DNA of 13,086 nucleotides, from assembly GCA_045577695.1 (NCBI GenBank), contig JAZNIW010000012.1:1-13086 (forward strand), given 5' to 3'. Within the stretch, counting starts at the first letter, position 1; the number at the start of each line of letters is the position of its first letter. Positions 1 to 5,958 of this stretch are shown one piece after another. The position numbers and the translations under genes were made by a program. The notes under the pieces are model-generated. The model saw nothing but the letters and a program-made list of their open reading frames with translations, was not told the DNA's origin and made no database searches. The stretch is from UMGS1279 sp045577695 (GTDB lineage: Bacteria; Bacillota; Clostridia; Oscillospirales; Acutalibacteraceae).

Positions 1-1
1 A

Positions 2-127
2 ACGCGGACTTTGATAGGAAGTGTTCTTCCTATTATTGCTTGCCCTGAAGAATGTGATTCGGTGATTATTCTTCCATCTAAATATTGGTCAAATGATTTT
101 AAAGAAAGTTGGATAACAGAACGATAA
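2..127 (+). CDS. C-terminal fragment of an unidentified protein
   Basis: An open frame runs in from the left edge and stops at TAA 125-127, giving 41 residues (ending KESWITER). No domain can be recognised. The frame is open across all 126 available bases, and a strong terminator-like palindrome follows about 60 bp after the stop, which fits a real gene end. The coding part contains a perfect 8-bp hairpin (ATAGGAAG, loop TGTT, CTTCCTAT) at 14-33. The fragment is too short to exclude a chance frame. Confidence 0.4.
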   Translation, partial: TRTLIGSVLPIIACPEECDSVIILPSKYWSNDFKESWITER

Positions 128-188
128 TTATTTCGAGGAAATCCCTCTGTTTTCAGGCACATTTTATTCGTGTCATTAAGTTCAAACT

Positions 189-236
189 ACCCAAAAAGGA
201 AGACACGATGAAAATCGTGTCTTCCTTTTTGGGTTT
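189..236 (+). terminator. 21-bp perfect palindrome, probable bidirectional terminator
   Basis: Bases 189-209 and 214-234 are exact reverse complements around a GAAA tetraloop. The left arm begins ACCCAAAAAGG and the right arm ends CCTTTTTGGGT, so each strand has a U-tract in its 3' arm, as in bidirectional terminators. It lies about 60 bp after the stop of the left-edge frame and directly abuts the stem-loop array that follows. Confidence 0.75.
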
Positions 237-404
237 GTGTCCTTGGGGGACACAACATCGTTTGCGAGTTTACTCGTAACATCATTCGACCTTTAGGTCA
301 ACATCATTCCGATTGTGGACACAAAACGAGGTTGCCTAACGGCAAACAGTGTTGTGCTTCGCACAAACGATGTGGCTTCGCCAACGATGTTGCACTTCGT
401 GCAA
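235..404. repeat. Array of seven small stem-loops with repeated linkers
   Basis: Seven hairpins follow one another: 235-255 (TTGTGTCC/GGACACAA), 262-279 (TTGCGAG/CTCGTAA, loop TTTA), 286-301 (GACC/GGTC core, loop TTTA), 332-345 (TTGCC/GGCAA, loop TAAC), 352-366 (TTGTG/CACAA, CTTCG loop), 373-383 (TGGC/GCCA) and 390-404 (TTGCAC/GTGCAA). The loop-side sequences differ but the stem base is usually TTG...CAA. Left linkers read AACATC(G/A)T and right linkers read AACGATGT, so left and right linkers are complementary. A second GGACACAA at 317-324 could replace the first as partner of 235-242. It is not a CRISPR array, since repeat units are stems of differing sequence. The array ends at the promoter of the following gene. 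Confidence 0.8.
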
Positions 405-410
405 ACGGAC

Positions 411-439
411 TTGATCCTCCGCCGCTTTTATGCTATACT
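411..439 (+). promoter_or_regulatory. Sigma-A promoter, extended -10
   Basis: TTGATC (411-416), a 17-base spacer and TATACT (434-439) preceded by TGC form a good promoter with an extended -10. It begins seven bases after the last hairpin of the array. The expected transcript would start near 446, leaving a very short 5' UTR before the ATG at 459. Confidence 0.75.
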
Positions 440-458
440 ACCTACAAGCGGTGATGGT

Positions 459-839
459 ATGAGCAAAACAAACAATTGGAGATTTTGTGTTGTTGGCAAT
501 ATTACTGCTCAACACACGGATGCTGATGGGAAAATCTTATACGGCAGCAAGGCTTTTTCCGGTGGCACAAAAGTATATATTGATGATTTGACATACAGTT
601 TAAATCATGGACGTATAAGTGTTATAGGTCAAAATCGCTTTGGACGTTATGTTGTGGAAAGTGTCCCAAAGGACTTGATTGAAAATGTTAGGGCACAAAG
701 GGTGTTTAAACCTGTTGTGTTGCAGATAATGGAACATCTGGAAGTTGTGGATGGTTGGATTTGGCGTGGCAGAACGACAAAGGATAAAAAAGAGGTTAAC
801 GCATTTGTAGATATGTGGAAAACTCACGAATCTGATTAA
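459..839 (+). CDS. Small protein of unknown function next to a hairpin array
   Basis: The product is 126 residues, starting MSKTNNWRFCVVGNI. The frame remains open upstream to 315, but that stretch would translate the hairpins and precedes the promoter. The ATG at 459 is preferred because it follows the -10 box by about 20 bases and has a GGTGAT-like ribosome binding site. Visible features are a beta-rich N-terminus (RFCVVGNI; YGSKAFSGGTKVYI), a conserved-looking block VIGQNRFGRYVVESVP at about residues 53-68, then ENVRAQRVFKPVVLQIMEHL and a tryptophan-rich C-terminus. There is no signal peptide or membrane segment, so it should be cytoplasmic. From memory, unchecked, similar small proteins occur in gut Clostridia, sometimes beside such arrays. 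No function can be assigned; the link with the array is inference from adjacency and the shared promoter. Confidence 0.85.
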   Translation: MSKTNNWRFCVVGNITAQHTDADGKILYGSKAFSGGTKVYIDDLTYSLNHGRISVIGQNRFGRYVVESVPKDLIENVRAQRVFKPVVLQIMEHLEVVDGWIWRGRTTKDKKEVNAFVDMWKTHESD

Positions 840-899
840 CGCTTTATAAGAAAATTCGGTTTTTATCCAGTTCTTTTTCGGACACGAGAGACAGTCGAA

Positions 900-940
900 A
901 GCCTCGACACGCAATGCGCGTGCCGAGGCTCTTCTTTTTC
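900..940 (+). terminator. Intrinsic terminator of the 459-839 gene
   Basis: AGCCTCG (900-906) pairs with CGAGGCT (924-930). After one A/C mismatch, CACGC pairs with GCGTG around an AATGC loop. The tail CTTCTTTTTC follows. It lies 60 bp after the stop codon. Nothing further is recognisable between here and 1048. Confidence 0.85.
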
Positions 941-1048
941 ATAATTTACTCGCATTCTAAGTTGGTTGTGAACACGCATACCAACAAATGAAAGGAGGGT
1001 TTGCAGTATCCTTCGTAAAGAAGGCCCGCAGGTGTTTGTTTTTTCTTC

Positions 1049-1939
1049 TTATTGCACTCGTTCGTCACCGTAGAAGAACAAGGCCACCGTACCGCAACCG
1101 CAATGGGCATCGATAATGGTGCCGATGGGCACGATTTGAATCTGCTCTTTTGCATTGGGCAGATACACAGCCAAGGCCTCTTTGGTTTCCTTAGCCATAT
1201 CGGGACAATCCGAATAGCCAATATAAAATCGGCCGGTATAATCCCTACCGTTTTGAATATGCTCCATCACAGCTTGAACCGTTGCTTTGATGGCAGCATT
1301 TTTCCCCCGCACCTTGGAATAGGCAATAATGCGGCCTTGACTGTTGAGGCGCATTAGGGGGCAGATGCCCAAAATAGTACCCACCGTTGCCGCCGGCCCG
1401 GAAACACGACCACTGCGTTTAAATTGAGTTAAATCGGTGGAAAAGAATTGATGGTGCACCGTATTGCGGTTTTTCAGCGCCCATTCTTCCAATTCTTCCA
1501 TTGTCTTGCCCTCATCCCGCAAATCGGCAATCGTTTCAACAAACAAACCATACCCCACCGAACTACAAAGCGAATCCACCACGATGAGTTTGCGGTTAGG
1601 ATATTTCTCGCGCAAAAGCTCCGCAGCCTCAAGGGCATTGCGATACGAGGGCGTCATACCGGTGCCAAAGGCAATGTGCAACACATCCCCTTTTTGTAAG
1701 AGTTCATCAAAATACTCCTCATAGCGGAAGGTGTTAATTTGTGATGTTACCGGCATTTTTCCGGCCTTTAACTGTGCAAAAAAATTCGGCAAAGCATTTG
1801 GGTCACGGCCCATATCGTCGACATATTCTTCTCCATCTATGGCGTAAGTGTAGAACAAAACCGAAATATCCCGCCCGCTGATATAATCATAAGATAAATC
1901 CACCGTGGACTCACAAGATAACTGAAAACCATACTGCAT
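1049..1939 (-). CDS. DegV family protein (fatty-acid-binding, FakB-like), second gene of pair
   Basis: The product is 296 residues, usual for the family. DegV/FakB proteins bind a fatty acid and present it to the kinase FakA, giving acyl-phosphate for phospholipid synthesis. Visible motifs are CESTVDLS (9-16), where the family has DS(T/S)ADL; TSQ (65-67); FGTGMTPSYRNA (91-102), where SGLSGTY is usual; VDS (121-123); KRSGRVSG (174-181); and IIDAHCGCGTVALFFYG (275-291), which keeps the conserved His at 279 in the C-terminal lipid-site motif but has CGCG where TGPG is common. The start is supported by TAAGGAG eight bases upstream. It lies 42 bp downstream of another degV gene in the same direction and is most likely co-transcribed. 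No FakA gene is present in the window. The fatty acid it prefers cannot be read from the sequence. Confidence 0.93.
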   Translation of the reverse strand: MQYGFQLSCESTVDLSYDYISGRDISVLFYTYAIDGEEYVDDMGRDPNALPNFFAQLKAGKMPVTSQINTFRYEEYFDELLQKGDVLHIAFGTGMTPSYRNALEAAELLREKYPNRKLIVVDSLCSSVGYGLFVETIADLRDEGKTMEELEEWALKNRNTVHHQFFSTDLTQFKRSGRVSGPAATVGTILGICPLMRLNSQGRIIAYSKVRGKNAAIKATVQAVMEHIQNGRDYTGRFYIGYSDCPDMAKETKEALAVYLPNAKEQIQIVPIGTIIDAHCGCGTVALFFYGDERVQ

Positions 1940-1964
1940 AATAAATTCTCCTTATTTTTTAATT

Positions 1965-1980
1965 GGTTGCCAATGCAACC
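1965..1980. other. Hairpin between the two degV genes
   Basis: GGTTGC, loop CAAT, GCAACC forms a perfect 6-bp stem in the 42-bp gap between the paralogues. In the direction of transcription (minus) it is followed by an A-rich run rather than a U-tract, so it is not a terminator for the operon. On the plus strand an eight-T run follows. It may affect mRNA processing or stability; that is inference. Confidence 0.45.
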
Positions 1981-1981
1981 A

Positions 1982-2815
1982 TTATTTTTTTTCAAATCCA
2001 ACGATTAAACCGCCCCGCTCAGCATAAAAACTGCATAGTCCGCCGCATGGATAAATCTCCACATCCACGCTGTCGAGTGCTGCCAGTAACCATGTTTTGA
2101 GCTTTTCGGCCGCCGACGCATTTAAACAATGGGCAATGCGCACCTTTCCGTTTTGTAATCCCTGCTCTTTCATCAGCTCAACCAAGGTCTGTAAGGCCTT
2201 TTCCTCCCCACGGCATTTTTGCAAAGGTTTGAGCGCGCCATCCTGTGCCTTGCCAACCATTCGAATGCCCAGCAGACCTGCCGCCTTTGCCACCAAGGGG
2301 TTAACCCTACCGTTATTGGCCAAATTCTTCATCGATTCCAACATAAAAAACAGGCCGGTTTGTGTTTGGTAGGAAGCAGCCGATTCGGCCACCGCATCGG
2401 CTGATTTACCGGAATTCACCTCTTGGGTGATGTGTTCCATCAGCAGCTTCATTTCGGGACCGGTAGAACGCGAATCGAAAACGAAGACGCGCCGATTGGG
2501 GTACATTTCCTCATACAGCTGTTTGGCAATACCGGCCGCATTATAGCTGCCTGAAAGCACCGAGGTAATGGTAAGACAAAAAATCGTTTCGCTATCACCA
2601 AAGGCGCGCAACCAATCCTCAGGACTTGGGCAAGAGGTGCCGGAGCGCCCTTTATAAACAAGTAGTTCTTGCACCATAGCAGCAACATCTAGGGCTGCAT
2701 TATCTTTATATTCTTTGTGGTCGGTGATGATTTTCAAGGGTGCCGCGGCAAAGGGAAGACCCTCCCACGCGGTCATATCGGCCGAAGAATCGGCAACAAT
2801 TTTCACTTTTTCCAT
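1982..2815 (-). CDS. DegV family protein (FakB-like), first gene of pair, divergent C-terminus
   Basis: The product is 277 residues. Family motifs are clear at the N-terminus: ADSSADM (8-14), TSCPSPEDW (60-68), TITSVLSGSYNAA (82-94) and DSRSTGPEMKLL (114-125). The later LANNGRV (165-171) replaces the usual LKKGGRI. The C-terminal block GGLCSFYAERGG followed by LIVGF lacks the His and the TGPG element found there in most DegV proteins, so lipid head-group contacts may differ. The start is set by GGAGGG just upstream of ATG 2815. It is the first gene after the promoter-like -10 at 2859, and the second DegV gene follows. Paralogous FakB proteins in one genome usually differ in acyl-chain preference. 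Family assignment is secure; the function of this divergent member is not. Confidence 0.9.
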   Translation of the reverse strand: MEKVKIVADSSADMTAWEGLPFAAAPLKIITDHKEYKDNAALDVAAMVQELLVYKGRSGTSCPSPEDWLRAFGDSETIFCLTITSVLSGSYNAAGIAKQLYEEMYPNRRVFVFDSRSTGPEMKLLMEHITQEVNSGKSADAVAESAASYQTQTGLFFMLESMKNLANNGRVNPLVAKAAGLLGIRMVGKAQDGALKPLQKCRGEEKALQTLVELMKEQGLQNGKVRIAHCLNASAAEKLKTWLLAALDSVDVEIYPCGGLCSFYAERGGLIVGFEKK

Positions 2816-2858
2816 AATTCCCTCCGATACACCGGATTTCGTTTCATCGAACGCTACT

Positions 2859-2864
2859 ATTATA
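2859..2864 (-). promoter_or_regulatory. -10 box for the degV pair
   Basis: A perfect TATAAT on the minus strand lies 43 bases upstream of the ATG at 2815. No convincing -35 box stands 16-18 bases further up, so the promoter may be weak or activator-dependent. The stretch from 2865 to 3000 otherwise holds only small imperfect repeats such as GCAGTAGA, and no gene. Confidence 0.5.
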
Positions 2865-3006
2865 TCCTGCCCCGCCCAAAACCACTACCTACCGTTGGCG
2901 TTCGGCGCTCCACCATTTATTTCATCGCAGTAGAGAAGACATTTTCACACTCTACCGGCAGTAGACTTGTCTGTTTTTCCTTTTATTTGAAAGGATTTTT
3001 GAGGGC

Positions 3007-3036
3007 AAAAAAACGCCGCACCCAAAAGGTGCGGCG
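3007..3036 (-). terminator. Intrinsic terminator of the XRE-membrane regulator gene
   Basis: CGCCGCACC and GGTGCGGCG form a 9-bp GC-rich stem around a five-base loop (3014-3036). On the minus strand it is followed by seven Ts. It stands about 20 bp after the stop codon at 3057. Confidence 0.93.
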
Positions 3037-3056
3037 GAAAAATTCATTTTTCTGTT

Positions 3057-3650
3057 TTATTTTTTACGCATAAAGGACCATAGAAAAATAACAATCTGAC
3101 TTGGGATGCCCAATAAATAGATAAGCCAAATGTTGCGTCCCAATAACAAAAAGGTGAGATGTGTTGACAAAAGCACCGACCACATCAGCAGAGAAATGAT
3201 AAGATAGTTGACCTTGGGATTAAGCCAAATGCTGTTGAGCACCAACCACACAACGGTGGACACCGGAACGGCATAGATGAAACTAAGCCACTCGTGCGTA
3301 ACCGAAGGGCAAAACAAGGAAACCAACACAAAAGCGAAAAAGGCAAAAAACCATACACACATAATCGAAACCATTGTAATAACCGTGCGACTGTATCGCT
3401 GCACCTTTTTGTTTTCAAACGGTGCCACAATAGGAGTATGATCTTCTTGAATCAAGTAATCCAGAGATACGCCAAACATATCGGCGATTTCGACCAAAAC
3501 CGAAAGGTCGGGTGTCGACTCGCCGCGTTCCCACTTAGAAACCGCTTTATCCGAGTAATTTAATTTTTCGGCCAATTCCAGCTGAGTCATCTGATGGGAC
3601 TGTCGCAGTTCCGCCAAATTTTTGGCCACAATGGCTTTCATTTCTTTCAT
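3057..3650 (-). CDS. XRE-type helix-turn-helix regulator with four membrane segments
   Basis: The product is 197 residues. An XRE/Cro helix-turn-helix covers about residues 8-66, including MTQLELAEKLNYSDKAVSKW and the typical ERGESTPDLSVL continuation. A short linker precedes four hydrophobic segments at roughly 89-113, 121-143, 147-170 and 174-193, ending in the basic tail SFMRKK. This makes it a membrane-bound DNA-binding protein. Proteins of this layout are common in Firmicutes, and the membrane part is thought to sense an envelope or small-molecule signal; here the signal is unknown. The start ATG is preceded by GGGAT, a modest binding site, and an ATG three codons later is possible. It is monocistronic, with its own consensus promoter and terminator, and flanking genes give no clue to its targets. 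Confidence 0.92.
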   Translation of the reverse strand: MKEMKAIVAKNLAELRQSHQMTQLELAEKLNYSDKAVSKWERGESTPDLSVLVEIADMFGVSLDYLIQEDHTPIVAPFENKKVQRYSRTVITMVSIMCVWFFAFFAFVLVSLFCPSVTHEWLSFIYAVPVSTVVWLVLNSIWLNPKVNYLIISLLMWSVLLSTHLTFLLLGRNIWLIYLLGIPSQIVIFLWSFMRKK

Positions 3651-3694
3651 ATTTTATCCCACTTTTTTAAAAAAGATTTGAATTGTTTTTTCTC

Positions 3695-3723
3695 ATTATA
3701 CACTATTTTCAAAAAGGTGTCAA
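3695..3723 (-). promoter_or_regulatory. Perfect consensus sigma-A promoter
   Basis: On the minus strand TTGACA (3718-3723), a 17-base spacer and TATAAT (3695-3700) match the sigma-A consensus at all twelve positions. It drives the XRE-membrane gene, with a leader of about 40 A/T-rich bases. A promoter this strong in front of a regulator gene suggests it is held down by a repressor, possibly the product itself, though no clear operator palindrome is visible. Confidence 0.92.
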
Positions 3724-3746
3724 TCGGTCTGTTTTTCAAAAGCCAA

Positions 3747-3774
3747 AATCAAAAGGTGGGGTGAACCCCACCTT
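3747..3774 (-). terminator. Intrinsic terminator of the AEC transporter gene
   Basis: AAGGTGGGG and CCCCACCTT form a perfect 9-bp stem around TGAA (3753-3774). In minus direction the tail reads TTTTGATTTTGG. It lies 12 bp after the stop codon at 3786 and about 24 bp before the -35 box of the downstream regulator promoter. Confidence 0.85.
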
Positions 3775-3785
3775 CTCTCTGAAAA

Positions 3786-4778
3786 TTATATGCCCAACAA
3801 TAGGGCAACCAACGGAATACTCCCCACCGAGCAGATGGTAGAAAGGGCAACCAATTTGCCGGCATAGGTCGCATCACCCCCGTACAGTTCGGCAAACATC
3901 GCGGTCATCACGCCCGAGGGAGTTGCAGATAAAATCAAGACGATACACATCACGGTGTTATCGATAATACCCAGTACTATGCTGACCCGCAAAATGGCCC
4001 AAATGATTACTGGGAACAACAACAATCGTACCCACAAAAAGTAATAAAGGTATTTATCCCGAAAGACCGTTCCAAACCGAATATCCGCCAAGCGTGCCCC
4101 CACCACCATCATACTGATTGGGGCTACCAAGTCTTTGAGTGACGCTATAATCTGATAAAAAGTCGCCAACAACTGCCCACCAAAGTTTGGTTCGGCAATG
4201 GTGGTTTTCACCCACCCGCCAAAGCCGGTGACATAAATCACAAGACCGATGGCAATGGGAATGACAGCCGGATTAATCAGTAGTTTTTTAACCGAGATAT
4301 AAGATTTATCGCCGGTGTAAATGAAACGACCAATTGAAAAAACAAAGACGTTGAGCCAAATGACATAAACCGTTGCATAGATGATATATTCTTCCCCAAA
4401 TACATCGCTGATAATGGGAATTCCCATATAGCCGGCATTGGAAAAAATGGAACCAAATTGCAAAACCTTGCGCATTTTCTCGGGCGCCTTGCGGTACAAT
4501 GCAAATGCCAGCACCGAAAAGACGGCATGGGTAACAAAAGCAAAGAGAAAAGTCATGCAAATGCCGCGAAACACTTTAGCATCAAACGGAGTGATAAAGC
4601 CGTACAGCAGCATAGCCGCCTGCGCCACATATAAGGTGATTTTCGAGAGCACTCCGGCCAATTCGTCCCCGACCAGTTTCGTCTTGCGTAACAAATAGCC
4701 CGGTGCCATAAAGCAAAAAAGCGAAAACACCGAAAAAAACAACAACGAAATGTTTACCAATTCATCCACTTCCCACAA
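3786..4778 (-). CDS. AEC (auxin efflux carrier) family transporter
   Basis: The product is up to 330 residues with about ten hydrophobic segments in two halves separated by a basic loop near residues 155-165, the normal AEC layout. The signature FSNAGYMGIPI lies at about 112-122, and the second half has LVAPISMMVVGARLA and the late SATPSGVMTAMFAELY block. AEC proteins are secondary carriers in the plasma membrane; bacterial members move organic acids such as malate or malonate, but the substrate cannot be inferred here. The start is uncertain. The longest frame begins at a TTG (4778), another TTG lies six codons later (4760) next to where family members usually begin (NISLLFF), and no ATG is in frame. 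The best ribosome binding site serves an ATG in a different frame. A single-gene unit with its own promoter and terminator. Confidence 0.92.
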   Translation of the reverse strand: MWEVDELVNISLLFFSVFSLFCFMAPGYLLRKTKLVGDELAGVLSKITLYVAQAAMLLYGFITPFDAKVFRGICMTFLFAFVTHAVFSVLAFALYRKAPEKMRKVLQFGSIFSNAGYMGIPIISDVFGEEYIIYATVYVIWLNVFVFSIGRFIYTGDKSYISVKKLLINPAVIPIAIGLVIYVTGFGGWVKTTIAEPNFGGQLLATFYQIIASLKDLVAPISMMVVGARLADIRFGTVFRDKYLYYFLWVRLLLFPVIIWAILRVSIVLGIIDNTVMCIVLILSATPSGVMTAMFAELYGGDATYAGKLVALSTICSVGSIPLVALLLGI

Positions 4779-4803
4779 TTCATAACCTTTTTAAAAACTT
4801 CAT
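4754..4803 (-). other. Two overlapping tiny leader ORFs before the AEC gene
   Basis: Downstream of the AEC promoter, ATG 4803 opens a 7-codon ORF (MKFLKRL) that stops in the TGA of an ATGA overlap. The ATG of that overlap (4783) has AAAAGG upstream and opens a 9-codon ORF (MNCGKWMNW) ending TAA at 4754, inside the 5' end of the AEC frame. They could couple translation to the TTG start, or be the remains of an N-terminus put out of frame. Which is true cannot be decided from the sequence. Confidence 0.35.
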
Positions 4804-4816
4804 ACGAACGAAAAGT

Positions 4817-4845
4817 ATTATACCGCAGAATCCTCCCCTTTGCAA
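4817..4845 (-). promoter_or_regulatory. Sigma-A promoter of the AEC gene
   Basis: On the minus strand TTGCAA (4840-4845), a 17-base spacer and TATAAT (4817-4822) are found. The expected start is near 4810, about 30 bases before the candidate translation starts. Confidence 0.82.
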
Positions 4846-4883
4846 GACCGCTCCAAAGGATAAAAAAGAAAAGGGGCAACCAA

Positions 4884-4911
4884 TCTCTCAACACATCCCT
4901 TTGTTGAGAGA
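4884..4911. other. 9-bp hairpin between the SPFH and AEC genes
   Basis: TCTCTCAAC and GTTGAGAGA form a perfect 9-bp stem with a ten-base loop. In minus direction a T-rich tail begins about ten bases later, so it may be a second, weak terminator behind the SPFH gene or a structure upstream of the AEC promoter. Confidence 0.4.
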
Positions 4912-4967
4912 AGAATAACACGGCAAGGCCCGTCTGACTGCTCACCCATTGCTCTTATTTTTTAAAA

Positions 4968-5025
4968 TGAGGAAAGTTTAAGGGTATTTCCTCACTACAA
5001 TCAAATGAGAAAATACCCTTTTTTT
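4968..5025. terminator. Two overlapping, mutually exclusive terminator hairpins
   Basis: Hairpin A pairs TGAGGAAA (4968-4975) with TTTCCTCA (4987-4994); read on the minus strand it ends in TTTT, so it is the likely terminator of the SPFH operon. Hairpin B pairs 4980-4989 (AAGGGTATTT) with 5011-5020 and CTCA (4991-4994) with TGAG (5006-5009); read on the plus strand it is followed by seven Ts. They share bases 4987-4994, so only one can form at a time. The T-run of B overlaps the SPFH stop codon. Confidence 0.65.
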
Positions 5026-5944
5026 AGTTAATTTCTTTAATCGATTCCACCAAACCGGCAAGTCCTTGTAGGTTTGAAGGGATAATAATCTTGGTCGCCT
5101 GACCATCCGCTGCGGCAGTAAAAGCCTCTAACGATTTAATTTTTATTACTTGATCGCTGGGGTTGGAATTGTTAATCATTTCGATACCGTTTGCGGTTGC
5201 TTGTTGTATTTTTAAGATTGCTTCCGCTTCACCCTCTGCTTCGCGAATTTTTGCTTCCTTGACAGCCTCTGCACGCAAAATAGCGGATTCCTTTTCCGCT
5301 TCTGCACGCAAAATGGCAGATTCCTTTTCACCTTCGGCCACAAGAATGGCAGATTTCTTTTCACCTTCTGCCTGAAGAATCTTTTCGCGGCGTTCACGCT
5401 CTGCTTTCATCTGTTTTTCCATAGAATCTTGTATTTCCTTAGGAGGTGTGATGTTTTTCAGCTCCACACGATTGATTTTGATTCCCCATGCATCGGTAGC
5501 CTCATCGAGAACACTGGTTATCTTGCTGTTAATAACATCACGCGACGTTAAGGTGGCATCCAGTTCCAACTCACCTATTATATTACGCAGAGTGGTAGCA
5601 GTAAGGTTTTCAATTGCCATCATCGGGCGTTCAACACCATAGGTGTATGTTTTGGGGTCAACAATGCGGTAAAACACCACCGTATCAATTTGCATGGTAA
5701 CATTATCCTTAGTGATAACCGGTTGCGGCGGAAAGTCTACCACATTTTCTTTTAACGATACTCTGTTCGCAATGCGATCGATGAATGGAATTTTAACATG
5801 CAGTCCGGTGTTCCACGTAACATGATAGGCCCCCAAACGCTCAATAACAAACGCCTTTGCCTGGGAAACCACCTTAATATTTGCAACGATAAAGATAAAT
5901 AAAACCATTGCAAGAATAATAAAAATTGTAATAAAAGCTTCCAT
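5024..5944 (-). CDS. SPFH/stomatin-like membrane protease-regulator family protein
   Basis: The product is 306 residues. One membrane anchor (about residues 3-23) precedes an SPFH (band 7) domain at about 24-185, with GLHVKIPFIDRI and TKDNVTMQIDTVVFYRI typical of stomatin/QmcA-like proteins. Then comes a charged coiled coil (about 175-250) containing an 11-residue tandem repeat, and a C-terminal oligomerisation-like segment. Family members form large membrane ring assemblies that organise microdomains and modulate membrane proteases. GGAGG lies about eight bases before the ATG. The nfeD-family gene is 14 bp upstream in the same operon, the standard pairing: NfeD OB-fold proteins act as partners of SPFH proteins. 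It ends at the overlapping hairpins near 4968-5020. Identification is firm; the specific subfamily and role are less certain. Confidence 0.95.
   Translation of the reverse strand: MEAFITIFIILAMVLFIFIVANIKVVSQAKAFVIERLGAYHVTWNTGLHVKIPFIDRIANRVSLKENVVDFPPQPVITKDNVTMQIDTVVFYRIVDPKTYTYGVERPMMAIENLTATTLRNIIGELELDATLTSRDVINSKITSVLDEATDAWGIKINRVELKNITPPKEIQDSMEKQMKAERERREKILQAEGEKKSAILVAEGEKESAILRAEAEKESAILRAEAVKEAKIREAEGEAEAILKIQQATANGIEMINNSNPSDQVIKIKSLEAFTAAADGQATKIIIPSNLQGLAGLVESIKEIN
5246..5377 (-). repeat. Four tandem 33-bp repeats in the SPFH coiled coil
   Basis: Residues 190-233 are four copies of an 11-residue unit, starting LQAEGEKKSAI, LVAEGEKESAI, LRAEAEKESAI and LRAEAVKEAKI, with a weaker fifth at 234-244. 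The DNA repeats are also similar (GGCAGATT and CTTTTC recur at 33-bp spacing), so they look recently copied and could gain or lose units. An 11-residue period suits a coiled coil. Confidence 0.85.
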
Positions 5945-5958
5945 AAAATAATTCCTCC

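Noticed and set aside
235..404. CRISPR array
   Set aside because: Units are self-complementary stems of differing sequence, linkers are only about 6-8 bases, and no cas genes are present.
315..458. N-terminal extension of the 459-839 gene to an upstream ATG at 315
   Set aside because: It would translate the hairpins, lies upstream of the promoter at 411-439 and lacks a ribosome binding site.
988..1116. Small plus-strand ORF starting MKGGFAVSF with a hydrophobic stretch
   Set aside because: No spaced ribosome binding site before the ATG, and it runs antisense into the degV gene with an arginine-rich, shadow-like translation.
5163..5375. Plus-strand frame with repeated alanine/serine blocks
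   Set aside because: It is the antisense reading of the 33-bp repeats in the SPFH gene.
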